From positions 1 to 31,238 of the forward strand of contig MU616930.1 in assembly GCA_025201705.1 (NCBI GenBank): a stretch of DNA of 31,238 bases, read 5' to 3'. Made by a program: the position numbers and the translations under genes. The notes beneath the pieces are model-generated. The model did not search any database. It was not told the DNA's origin and was given only the letters and a program-made list of their open reading frames with translations. Below are positions 21,265 through 31,238 of this stretch, piece by piece; position 1 is the first letter of the stretch; each line of letters starts with the position of its first letter. This stretch comes from Dissophora ornata. Lineage: Eukaryota; Mortierellomycota; Mortierellomycetes; Mortierellales; Mortierellaceae.

Positions 21265-22483
21265 GAGCGCGCCTATTTTTCACGAAATGATCCTTTTCAT
21301 GCTTAACGACCTTTTATATCTACTATCATCCACGAACAAAAAGCAGCGAGACCATCCACACATCCCCACGGCTATTAACCACGCGTAACAGCAAGTACAT
21401 ATTTATAACTTCCTTCCCCCTCCCTCCCCCCCTATCACTCTTATATCCCGTCCACGCTTTGCTTTTTTTAATGCCTCCAAACAACAAGTCAATGTAAAAG
21501 ACAAAAAAATAAAATATGCAACAAAAGCACCCACGATATGCAATGGATGTTGTTATCCGTCGATAACAATGGTTTGTTTTGCACAGTAGAGAAAGCAACG
21601 CGAGTAGATGGTCTCTGCGGAGCAGATGCAGTGAGGATTGTTTTAGCGGTTAAGGGGTCCGCGATTTTTGCAGGGCTAAAAAAGATTCTGGGGGATAAAG
21701 TACGCCGGACTGCAAAATTGGAAACTCCCTTTCAGCTTTATAATATTCGGTAGCGTTATTTGTGCCGTGGGAGGAGAATGCTACATGGATCCATCACTAT
21801 CGATTCGATGCATCCATCGATCTATCGGGACACACACAGGATACACCCAGCACTCGTTATCGTGGATGGCACTATGTTCTGTTTGCTGGAGTGTACTTGA
21901 GGGCGGCACAGACATCTGTTCGTCGTTACAAGGATCCTTATTCGCCATGAGAGAGCATCACAGGCCGATGCGGGTCTGAAGGCAGCTGAAGGCATTATGC
22001 GTCTTTCTTAATGAAAGTCGGCTTGACAGCGGAAGCAAGCAAGGAATCGCCAGTCATCACCAACACTCGTCCTTTTCGGACAGGCAACGTTGACTGCTGG
22101 GATTAGTACGACAAAGCAGCCTGAGCAAACTCGACATCAACACGCATAATGGGGAAACTTTGATGGATCGATCCCAGGCGCAAACTCGTATAACTCGGAG
22201 CGAGTTGTACGTTTCTGGCATGATTGAACCCAACATCTGGAGTAGATGGAGCCATGGACTACTGCAGGAGCAAGGATCGCCAGCAAAAGCAAAGGATCAG
22301 AGATCTGATCGCTGTTTCTAGAGACCTTTACTTACGATGATATTCTTGTTTTTCCACCCTTCTCTGCAACTCGCTCTATCGACATCGCCTGTCTCTCAAC
22401 TATGGACACTCGACCCGTCAACTCAATCCACTTTGAACCCGTCTCGTCAACCCCTTCGACTATAATTGTTATCATGACAGACC
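21265..22483 (+). promoter_or_regulatory. 3' region of the membrane-protein gene and upstream region of eL13
   Basis: About 1.2 kb. The left part holds the AATAAA at 21508-21513. The right end (22320-22480) is pyrimidine-rich and should contain the ribosomal protein promoter and leader. A 71-codon open frame at 21538-21753 has no recognisable features. Nothing else is supported. Confidence 0.4.
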
Positions 22484-23707
22484 ATGAAGCACAACAACCA
22501 ATTGCCCGGAGAGGTACGTATCCGCGCTTCGATTTGACATAATATGAGGAGAGCACACGATACACGGTTATTGGCAAACAGGGCCATGTAGGGGGAGCAT
22601 TGTCTTTCTTCGAGACGAGCATGATTGGCGTGGATGTGCTCGTGTCGGAAGAGTCCTTGTTTCTCCTCTCAGTCATGCCTGCCATTCATCGCTGTCGAGT
22701 GTCTCGTTGACTCATTTACAAGGCTTCGTCAGTTATGTCGAAGAGCATCAGAGTGTACTCACATCATCTCCCCACCCCTTCGCTTTACTTCTATTTCGAT
22801 CATATAGCACTTCCGCAAGGACTGGCAGTCCCGCGTCAAGACCTGGTTGGATCAGGCCGGCCGCAAGAAGTCGAGACGCATTGCGCGTGTCCAGAAGGCT
22901 GCCCGCCTCGCCCCCCGCCCCGTTGATGGCTTGATCCGCCCCGCCGTCCGTTGCCCTACCGTCAAGTACAACACCAAGCTCCGTGCTGGTCGCGGCTTCA
23001 CCCTTGATGAGCTCAAGGTACGACGCTTTCTAGACTGAAATGCTCAAGCAGGAGTACAAATCAGCATGTGGACAAAGAGCTATGACACACGTGTCAATCG
23101 AGCAGAGAGAAGAATTCAGGCGCCAATATTCCTGGAAGATACTATCAACATCTACTGCGCTACTTTCCATGGACACTTGGGGACATCGCCATGCAAACAC
23201 TCCTCAGCATTGATTCGACAGGGGTGACATCTCAATAACGGAAACACTGCCACACTCTAGGAATCTTTCATGTACTAAACTATCATCGGTTTGTGTTGTC
23301 GACCTGATTTCTTATAGGCTGCCGGTATCCGCCGCAAGGAGGCTCTCTCGATCGGTGTCTCTGTTGACCACCGTCGCCGCAACAAGTCGGAGGAGTCTCT
23401 CCAGTTGAACGTTCAGCGCCTCAAGGCCTACAAGGCCAAGTTGATCGTCTTCCCCCGCAAGGCTGGTAAGGTCAAGGCTGGTGATGCCGAGGCCTCCGAG
23501 CTCTCGTCCGCCACCCAGTTGACTGGCGCTCTCTTCCCCGTCACCCAGGTCTGGGCCAAGGAGAAGGCTCGCAAGGTTACTGAGGAGGAGAAGAGCAAGT
23601 CTGCTTTCGAGCAGCACCGCAAGGCTCGCTCGGTCGCTCGTCTTCACGGTATCCGTGAGGCCCGTCGCAAGGCCAAGGAGGAGGAGGAGGCTAACAAGAA
23701 GAAGTAA
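22484..23707 (+). CDS. RPL13: 60S ribosomal protein L13 (eL13)
   Basis: Cytosolic large-subunit ribosomal protein. Exons 22484-22513, 22808-23017 and 23318-23707 give 209 residues, matching the usual 199-211. The tiny first exon encodes [10 protein letters not shown]; exon 2 begins [13 protein letters not shown], the standard eL13 start. Further family signatures are [49 protein letters not shown] across intron 2, [31 protein letters not shown] and a Lys/Glu-rich C-terminus ending NKKK. The ATG at 22468-22474 is in another frame and would compete weakly with the one used. The 294- and 300-bp introns contain no clear C/D or H/ACA box snoRNA. Codon use is biased to C-ending codons, as expected for high expression. 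Confidence 0.96.
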
Positions 23708-25084
23708 ACAAGAGAGGAAAGACTTTAATCTTATCATTAAAAGCATCTTTGACGTTGCCAGTGCTCTGGTCAAGAAAAACAAGACAAAAATATTGTGTGT
23801 GTTGTCAGCATCTTGGATGGAGCGTGGATGGTTTGTGAGGAGCAAAAATTCCTGTTCGCGCCACCAAACTAAAAGTGTACAGTAAAAGCTACGCGACCAG
23901 GATCAAGTTCACTGTTGACAGCGTATTTCCGGCAAACATTGGCATAGCTCTGCGGGAAAAAATAATAATAATTGCACTTTCAAGCAAAGACACGGATCCC
24001 TCAAGCATGCCAGGCGATACGGAAAAGCCCAATTAGATCACTCTTTGCTGCCCAGCGTCAACGTTTTGTCTGACGTCTTCCATCTCGCTTCGCGTAACTT
24101 TGTAATGCTCGGTGCATCGCTCGGACACGTGCGGCAGAACCAGACTATTGCAGTCATGTGGCCACATCATGCTCAATTCGAAATCCATGTGCGCCACCAA
24201 TCTAAACGGATTTACTCCCTTGAGCCATACAAGGCATATTCACATCAACCCATGATTTTCGGACAAGCGGCGTTTCTGCAAAAATGCTGGGTATTTTGTT
24301 GCTAAACTTGGGTTACCGGAGGCGGCTTCTTTGGTCGATCTTGTTGCAGCAGAAACATCGCAATACATTCAGAGAATTCATGAGTGTAACCTGACCTACA
24401 TGTTTGGGCCAGTGTCTAGGTGCGTAGGTGTCGCATGGAGTCGTCTTTGCGTAATCTGGCGACAAGGACATTCCGGAATATGTGTATCACATCTGCAAGG
24501 TTTTATTCAGCGCGCGCTCAGAATAGGGACAGCCGCGGTAACAAAGAAGGAACAGAAAATAACCACAGCAAGGATGGGGAAAGAGGCGAGCACGCGCAGC
24601 GTGGACGCGCTCTCGCTGTCATATGGTCAGGCATTTGATCCGATGCAAGGTATACAGCCATCGGGCCTTTTCTTCTTTCGTCAAGCTCAACTGACCGACT
24701 ACACCTGAATACTTGACTCTGCCGTGCAGATTCCCATTCCTCCTCTTCTTTGCTCATCACAACCTCATTCCTTTGTTTCCTCCCTTATTTTATTCTTTTT
24801 TTCCATTGCCAGCCGTTGTTGTCGTCCCACCTCCCCCACACCCACCCAGCTACACACCTAGCTTCCGACTTGCTCTTGTCTATTCGTCTCTTTCTTTCGC
24901 GTAATCATCATCACAGACATACCGTCATATACCTCTCTAGCTGATATTCGATTTTATTTTCATATATACCTTCGCGTCGTTTGAAACGTGTGGCCGCTCT
25001 GTGAGTCGTTGATGACACGGATTGCTCTCTGAATATCCCTACAGAAACTCTTATTTTACCACCAGCCGCCGGCGAGACCTGAGG
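23708..25084 (+). promoter_or_regulatory. Intergenic region and promoter of the PAS kinase gene
   Basis: About 1.4 kb. The first half has no recognisable coding sequence. Bases 24713-24905 are strongly CT-rich, like other leaders here. The last 40 bp before the ATG follow an acceptor-like CCCTACAG at 25044, so a leader splice is possible. Open frames at 24045-24305 and 24331-24708 show no family features. Confidence 0.4.
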
Positions 25085-28000
25085 ATGGACTCCAGGTATG
25101 TGTGCAACAAACTAGTGCTTCGCTTGCTCCAAACGATCACCCTAGGTGGCTGTCAATGAATCCGATGCGGTGAATGCAACCAGCAGGGAATGAAGGTTTT
25201 GGCAGTGCATCGCTCTATGCGTGCTCTAAGAGCTTGTCCACCCTGTCTTGCTCCCCACTGAATTGTCAGTGGTCACAATTGAGATATATGCGCATTCATG
25301 TGTAAAAAAAAAAAGAGTCATTCAGCACAAAGGACAAAAAATATATACGCTCTGCCCCATTCAGCGCAAAAAAAAAAAAAAAAAAAAAAAAGATATTCGG
25401 CACCCAGCTTCCCGTCCGCTTCTCGACATCCCTGACAGCTCTTTCCATCTCTGCCTTCCTTCCTCACCATTCACCATCGTAACACCACCAAGAAAAATCA
25501 CCGCCGATCCCTGATCCCTGTTTCCTAAACTAATTCGTCTCATTTATCCAGAACCTCCGAACCGCTTTCGCTCTCCACTTCTCAAAGGCCTACTGAATCA
25601 TCTGCATTTGAGGATCCGATCCCGTACTCTGGCTTGTTTCGCATCCGCCCCATGCCGCTCGCCTCTAGCGCAACGCTATCAGCCAATCTCACCCATGAGC
25701 CGTTGCAGGGAGCCGGTCCAAGAGGAGGAGGAACACCCGCGCCTCGGCCACCCGTGATGGCGAGCACAACGGATGAGCTTTCAAAATTCTCGAACGAGTC
25801 GTTACATTCCTACTCCTTTACCAACGGCACGCATGACAAGACCTTTGTCGAGGGTAGACGAAGCATCTTCTACCGATCCATCGACTTTATGAAGCAGAAG
25901 TTTAAAGGATGGCAGGTCCCCATCTCCAATGTCTTTCCTGCCTCCGCTTCTACCACCCCCATAGACAATTTTTCCGTAGGCGCCTACCCTTCGCCCACGC
26001 CTTCGTCCGTCTCGGCCTTTGCAGAGCCGACCTCAGCCAGCCAAAAGCCAAAGCTCAAACGGACCATGACCGACGTACCATCTTCAACAGCTTCTTCTGA
26101 TATCAAGCAGACTAATGAGCGTCCGATCCGACCTTTGTCAGTAGCAACCATCTCCACAACTGGCAATTATAACTCGTTGCATTCGCCCACACGATTTGTG
26201 CCACAGAACCAGGCCATGATAACAACCGATCAAAAGTGGGGCATCGTTATGGCCAATGATGTGTCCTCGCTCGTGTTTGGCTACCATGGAGGCGAGCTCG
26301 CGACAATGGCCATTCTCGATCTGGTAGCCAGCCCTTACAAGGAAAAGCTAGAGGTTCTCCTACAGCAACAGCCACAGGATGATTCGAGCGATAGCACGGA
26401 TGAGCATGTGCTACTGTGTGGCAAAGTGGTAGGTTGAGAAAAGAATTGGCACACGGACGCAAAGGATCTGTCTTTATCTCTCCCGCTCCCTACTTTTCCT
26501 CGCAGCCGCTATCTTACCGTCCCCCTACTCCCCTTACTCATACAAATGTTTCTTTGGTGCTCCCGAGTGTTAAAAACGGGGGTGATATCGAGGCAGGAAA
26601 TAGGCCCATGGTGTCTCTTATCTCTCTTTTGTGTATTCTGCGATGTGCATACCAAGATTTTATTGAACGTGGACCCCTTCCAAGAATTCTTGTTCCTTTC
26701 TGCCTTTCCTCTCACCTGTGCAGCAATCTCTGCAATTGAAAAAAGAATCTTTACTCCCCCACAGTGTGATCACTCCCCCACAATGTGATCCTATCGACAT
26801 TACCCCACTTGTTGGCTGTCATACCCTGGACTAAGAGTAGATCAGCATTGCTCACAGTTTGGCCATGGAGAGGTGGGACGATTCATTGTTGCTCTGCATA
26901 CACTTCCTGCACGCCATCCAAGAGCAACTGGGCGGGAGATACATGCTCAGGAAGAAGGAGACAGAAGGTTTTTTTTTTCATACATTTCGTGCAGCTCGAC
27001 TAATACATCTCCTGATCGTTTTCCGTTGGACTTCTCTCCTGCATTTCGCTTGCATAGATTCGCATACAAAAGCGCAACTCACATTCAGCTGCAGCATCTG
27101 TCTGGCTCAAGCGGAGAAAGGATGCCACCGGACAGCTCGTTTATATTTGGGTGTTTGAAGAGATTTCAGAGTCGGTTGTCTCTGCAGTGATTTCAAGCTC
27201 GGTGAGTTTTAGTTATCCGCCCTGTTGCTAATGATCCTATTCACCTCAGGAAAATCTATCGTAACTGACAGCAATTGCTGCTTGGCCTATTTTGCTATTG
27301 CTTATTGCAGGGAGAGATCTTGAACATTGAGGGTGCAATCTTTGACCTGTATGGATATGACTACATGGAGATCTTGGGTCGATCCATCACCACACTTATT
27401 CCAGCCCTGGAGAAGCTGCAATCCGTCGATCCAGAGACGTCGTTTGCGACGATGGATGTTCACCAAATCAACGTTATTAAATTTTTTGGATCAAGGACGA
27501 AGAATGGAAGCACATTCCCGATCATTTGCAAAATTCTAAACCCGTCTGATAGTATCGACCCAGAGGTAAACCCGTTCAATCTGGACCAGGACTCCATGGA
27601 CGGCTACCTGCTCCGCATCATTTCGATGCCTGCAATTGCCGGCGTAATTACTGTTCACGAGTCAGGGATGATTCAGAGCGCCAACACAGTCTTCACAAAG
27701 TTTCTCTTTGGATACCCGGCGACAGAGCTAAGCGAGAAGCGATCGATCAATGATTTGATACCACAGTTCCAGCCAATCCTGGGAAAGCTACTTGAAGAGA
27801 CGGATGGGGCGCACGATGACAACTACCTCCACCTGAATGATGGCGCGGTCGTTACGGCGACCATCATCCGCAGGACAGCAGCAGAAGTCAGCAAACCCTC
27901 CATTTTGTCGCCCGACTTTTTTGTTCAGCCAAAACCACAGGAAAGCGCATCAAATGCCGGCTCCACAAACGGAAGCACAAAATCCATGGCATTCAAGCGG

Positions 28001-29463
28001 ACCTTTGGCATGTCATCGGTGCTGAAAAAGACAAACAGCTCGTTTGTGTCGAATTCAGGAATCGTCGCCCTGCATCGGGACGGCACTCCTCTCGATGTCG
28101 ACATTCAGATTCGGATGATCGAGTCCCCGCAAGGACGCATGTTCGCAGTCTGGATAACCTACGATCGCGAGATCAGTTTCTCTCGGGAGCCCAACCGCAA
28201 GCCTGCTGCCACGCCTTCCATCCCACAAATGCAGTCTCTTACCACTGCCATGGAGGATATACAATCGACTATGGACTCTGATACCGGTGCCGAGCAAGTG
28301 GTGCCTGATACCAACGGCGCAAGAAGTGAGCCAATCGGCAACGGATCCGCATCTCCTCGAACACCCAAAACGGGCCATCTTCCTAGCGTAAAAACAACGC
28401 TCAGTCGCCAGTTCTCATCCGACTCTGGCTCCTCACCGTCATCAAGCGCATCGCCCAGCTCCCCCGCACCGTCAACTCCCTCTACCCGTCTATCGATTGA
28501 CATCATGAAATCCCAGTACTCGGCAGTGACACATGAACACTCTATCGATGACTATGACATCCTCGACTCACTTGGCCAAGGAGCGTATGGCCAGGTCAAG
28601 CTATGCTGTCTCAAGGGCGGATTGACTAAAGTCGTGATGAAGTACATTGTCAAGAGCCGTATCCTTGTTGATTGCTGGACGAACGATCGGATTCTTGGTA
28701 TGATTCCTATGGAGGTGTCGATCATGCATACGCTCCGGAAGATTCCCAATCCAAACATTGTGCTCATGACAGACTTTTTCGAGGACGAGGAGTACTATTA
28801 TGTGGAGATGGCGCTTCATGGATCGGGGATGGACCTCTTTGACTATATCGAATTGACTCCATACATGACCGAGGACGAGATCCGTGTCATATTTCGACAG
28901 ATCTGCGACGCAGTTCATCACCTGCACTCGAACAAGATTGTGCACCGCGACATCAAGGATGAGAACGTGATTTTGGACCAAAAGGGCAGGATTCAGCTGA
29001 TTGATTTTGGGTCCTCGGCGTACTTGAAGGAGGGCAAGAAGTTTGATACGTTCTGCGGCACACTTGATTACGCCGCACCCGAGGTCCTGACGGGCAAGAA
29101 GTATGAGGGCCGCAAGCAGGATATTTGGGCTCTGGGCATCTTGCTGTACACGCTCATCTACAAGGAAAATCCGTTCTACAACATTGACGAAATTTTGAGT
29201 CGGGATCTGCGGATACCCTTCGTGCTGTCTGAAGGTAAGGCTGCACTACGTGTTGTCAAGCATTTTTCCTTTGCGCAAGTGCCTGTTATTGTTACCATTT
29301 TCTAAGTATGCCTCTTTTGTTGCCGATTAATCTAGATTCCATTGGGCTTATTCGCAGGATGCTCACCAGGGACATTGAGAAGAGGCCTTTCATTGAGGAT
29401 GTTTTAGCACATCCTTGGATGACTACTCCTTCCAAGACCCCAGAGCCGTCGTCAGATGCTTAA
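25085..29463 (+). CDS. PASK: PAS-domain serine/threonine protein kinase (PAS kinase)
   Basis: Nutrient-responsive kinase; yeast Psk1/Psk2 direct glucose flux and restrain translation and glycogen synthesis. Exons 25085-25095, 25552-26428, 27058-27201, 27311-29234 and 29336-29463 give 1027 residues. After a Ser/Pro-rich N-terminus come PAS-type units: about 220-344 (QKWGIVMANDVSSLVFGY...VYIWVFEEI), about 345-450 (GEILNIEGAIFDLYGYDYMEILG) and a third from about 451 (AGVITVHESGMIQSAN). A disordered linker leads to the kinase domain, about 757-1013. It has GQGAYGQV, Lys788 in VVMKYIVK, HRDIKDEN (Asp891), DFGSS (Asp909), APEV and DIWALGILLYTL, so it should be active. The 11-base first coding exon (MDS+R) is the weakest part; the ATG at 25085 supplies the phase that exon 2 needs. 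Intron 26429-27057 is unusually long, but the join KV-IRIQKRNSHSAAASVWLKRRK restores the expected PAS sequence. Confidence 0.93.
25319..25391 (+). repeat. Short direct repeat followed by a 24-A run inside a PAS kinase intron
   Basis: CATTCAGCACAAA (25319-25331) recurs as CATTCAGCGCAAA (25358-25370), and the second copy runs into 24 consecutive A (25368-25391). Both lie in the first intron. The layout might be a small A-tailed insertion, but it is too short to decide. Confidence 0.4.
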
Positions 29464-30058
29464 AATTACGGAGTGTTCCGTTTGAGCAAACGCAAAAGAA
29501 ATACTTGCCAAGAAAACAGGCTGTTAAGCTGTTATAGAACTTGAAGCATTGAGTTGTGCTTCAAGAATTACCTTTTAGAGTCGTTGTTTTTTTTCTTCTT
29601 TTCTTTCGTGTAGTAATAGTGTGCCTGTATATATATTTTAAACATAATGCTGATAAAAAAAAAAAAGCAATTGTTATCCCTTGGATGTCCTCCTTCCTGA
29701 AAAATGAGTTGTTGGGCCAAGACCTTTTTTTTTTTTATTATTAAAATACAGTGGATGAAGAGAGATGAGCGCTTCTAGGATGCCAAAAAAAACCAAGCAA
29801 GGTAGCAAAATAGGTCGGAGGTGGTGATGGTGGTGTACAATGGAAAGGCTTAAAAATAAGATTAACGAGTGGGGACTGGCAGAGTGCTTCCTGTCCCTGA
29901 GCACGTATGGTGGGTGGGGGTGGAAAAAAATGAGTAATGAAAAAATGTTGAGCTGATGTGATCTGAAGCTTCCCGCTCTCACGCTCCCCTTTTACTCTGT
30001 ATGCCAGTGTTTGCGCGGGAGAGGAAATCATCCCTGCTTGGCCATCAGAGCTCCTGCT
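29464..30058. other. Convergent 3' intergenic region
   Basis: 595 bp between the facing stop codons of the PAS kinase and the 75-residue protein genes. It is AT-rich with several A and T runs (for example 29725-29736). No coding frame with family features was seen, and no clean AATAAA was placed for either gene. Confidence 0.5.
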
Positions 30059-30683
30059 TTACTTCCTCTTCGAAAGGTTCTCGGACTCCTTGATGACAGT
30101 CTCCTTGAAGGCCTTGGCAAAGATAGAGGCTTTGTTGGTGCTCTCGCTGATCATAGGCGTGGCTGCGGAGAAGGGGATAAAACGGACCTGGTTAGTCACG
30201 AAGATCCTCCTTTCCATAATATACTATTCGTTTTTTTTTCTCCCTCTCTCTCTCTTTCAACTAAGAAAGACCTTGTCAGATGATGTGAGACTGCATACCC
30301 TTCTTTGAAATGTTGGAGACATGGTGGTGGGTCTTGGCAGCGAACTGATGGAACTTGGGGCTGTTAAGGAGCTGTTGGAGTTAGGAAAAAAAAGGCGCAG
30401 GTTAGAAAAACAAATCTTCCCAAAGTTCCATCCACAGAGATAGAGAAAGCTTCAGACTCGGAGGAAAAGTCGCTTACAGTCTCAGTAACGGCCTTGTTGA
30501 CCCAGAAGTTGAGAAGTTTGCTATGGGGAGGAGTGAAAAGATCCGATCCGAGAAAGTCCAGTGAGTCACAAATAGTTCCTTTCCTTGCTTTTTGGTTCTT
30601 TTTTTTTTTCTTCTTTCTTTTCTCTGTCCTGGAAGGCATTCAGCAGCCGGAGATACACCGGGTTAGACGCCGTACCTGAACAT
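30059..30683 (-). CDS. 75-residue basic protein in four exons, function unknown
   Basis: Minus-strand exons 30683-30676, 30520-30478, 30371-30299 and 30162-30059 join in frame to 75 residues. The reading is MFSKLLNFWVNKAVTET, then LLNSPKFHQFAAKTHHHVSN, ISKKATPMISEST, and a Lys-rich end, ENLSKRK. All four introns' ends fit GT...AG, and phases match at each join. Only the frame that begins ATG-TTC-AG at 30683 feeds the KLLNFW frame; the longer MDSRKIRDS frame over exon 1 does not. A pyrimidine-rich leader precedes the ATG. The protein is basic (pI clearly high), has an amphipathic N-terminal helix and no clear membrane span. It resembles in general style the small mitochondrial proteins of fungi, but I cannot assign a family. 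It would be easy for gene finders to miss. Confidence 0.65.
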
Positions 30684-31238
30684 GGTTGGCGAGTCGATTA
30701 ATAACGTAGTCGGAGGATTGGAGGGTAAAGTGATTCGGAAAAGTTGAAAGGGAGTCCCGGATCTTTCGAGAATCCATTCCAAAAAAAATGTGAATGTGAC
30801 TGCCACTCTCCAAAACGGACAAATGACGACGATCACGTTTTTTTTATTTTTGGTTCTCAGCAATTACAGATTCGTGCAATTAAAGGAGGTCATTGTGGGG
30901 AAGAAGAATGGGGAACGGAGGATTTTTTTTTTCCTGGAGCCCCCTGTCGTATCAGGGTCCAGACCTGATCCAGAGAGCACGCAACGCAGTCTAGGCAACG
31001 GGCAGATCGTCACGTCCCTTTTTTTTTTTTTTCCTTTCTTTCTTTGTCATGATTTTTGAATGCTCTCTCTGGAGAGTGCCCAGAATCCGATCGATATGTG
31101 TACACTCCGATCGGGCGAGTAGGAGGATATCAAGAAAGAGAAAACAGTCTAGCACTTAGGGGGGGCAAGCAACACATGGCAACAGACACACAGACAATAG
31201 GAGCACTCGAGTTTTTTTTTTTTTTTTTTTTTTTTTTT
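30684..31238 (-). promoter_or_regulatory. Upstream region of the 75-residue protein gene, to the end of the window
   Basis: The 60 bp before the ATG are pyrimidine-rich on the minus strand and should be leader. The rest has many T runs on the plus strand (30838-30845, 30926-30932, 31019-31032) and no supported gene. The window ends in 27 T (31212-31238). Confidence 0.4.
31212..31238 (+). repeat. Terminal poly(T) run, at least 27 bases
   Basis: The sequence stops inside the run, which suggests that a contig broke at a homopolymer. Confidence 0.85.

Noticed and set aside
22514..23317. Possible snoRNAs inside the eL13 introns
   Set aside because: Ribosomal protein introns often host snoRNAs, but I found no paired C (RTGATGA) and D (CTGA) boxes with terminal stems, nor a clear H/ACA hairpin pair.
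24045..24708. Two open frames (86 and 125 codons) upstream of the PAS kinase
   Set aside because: No family features, no splice context, and they lie in an ordinary intergenic region.
25001..25044. A 44-bp leader intron just before the PAS kinase ATG
   Set aside because: Donor (GTGAGT) and acceptor (CCCTACAG) look acceptable, but the length is below what is usual for fungal introns; not counted without transcript evidence.

Overview
The window is nuclear DNA from a filamentous fungus. Genes are split by many short spliceosomal introns (GT...AG, about 70-630 bp), GC content looks near one half, start sites often follow CT-rich tracts, and products are typical of fungi that catabolise branched-chain amino acids and fatty acids in mitochondria. 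Intron density and the gene set (a PPP4R1-type protein, methylcrotonyl-CoA carboxylase and PAS kinase together) fit an early-diverging fungus such as Mortierella and relatives. That placement is inference; the sequence has no decisive marker.

Layout, left to right. 1-56: possible 3' end of an upstream gene. 194-4418 (+): PP4 regulatory subunit 1-like HEAT-repeat protein, six exons. 4708-6556 (-): mitochondrial branched-chain aminotransferase, four exons, one GC-AG intron. 7112-9484 (-): methylcrotonoyl-CoA carboxylase beta subunit, five exons. 9736-11400 (+): mitochondrial release factor 1, sharing a 251-bp divergent promoter with the carboxylase gene. 11558-13245 (-): mitochondrial 3-hydroxyacyl-CoA dehydrogenase, five exons. 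13528-14054 (-): unrecognised 138-residue acidic protein. 14250-17364: gene-poor, with several inverted repeats. 17419-17826 (+): orphan ORF. 19188-21264 (+): membrane protein with a coiled coil. 22484-23707 (+): ribosomal protein eL13. 25085-29463 (+): PAS-domain protein kinase. 30059-30683 (-): 75-residue protein in four exons, the first carrying only 8 coding bases. The window ends in a run of 27 T.

Four consecutive genes (4.7-13.2 kb) encode predicted mitochondrial proteins. Two act in leucine breakdown (transamination; carboxylation of 3-methylcrotonyl-CoA) and a third in beta-oxidation-type chemistry, so this may be a loose metabolic neighbourhood; the release factor would serve mitochondrial translation. 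PAS kinase and eL13 link to nutrient sensing and translation only in a general way. All exon models were made by eye from splice signals, phase continuity and remembered family sequence; each recognised model gives a continuous reading frame. I found no mobile element with identifiable coding capacity, no CRISPR array and no convincing tRNA or rRNA gene. Most of the window is an ordinary fungal chromosome; the items most worth checking are the small or orphan genes and the inverted-repeat block.
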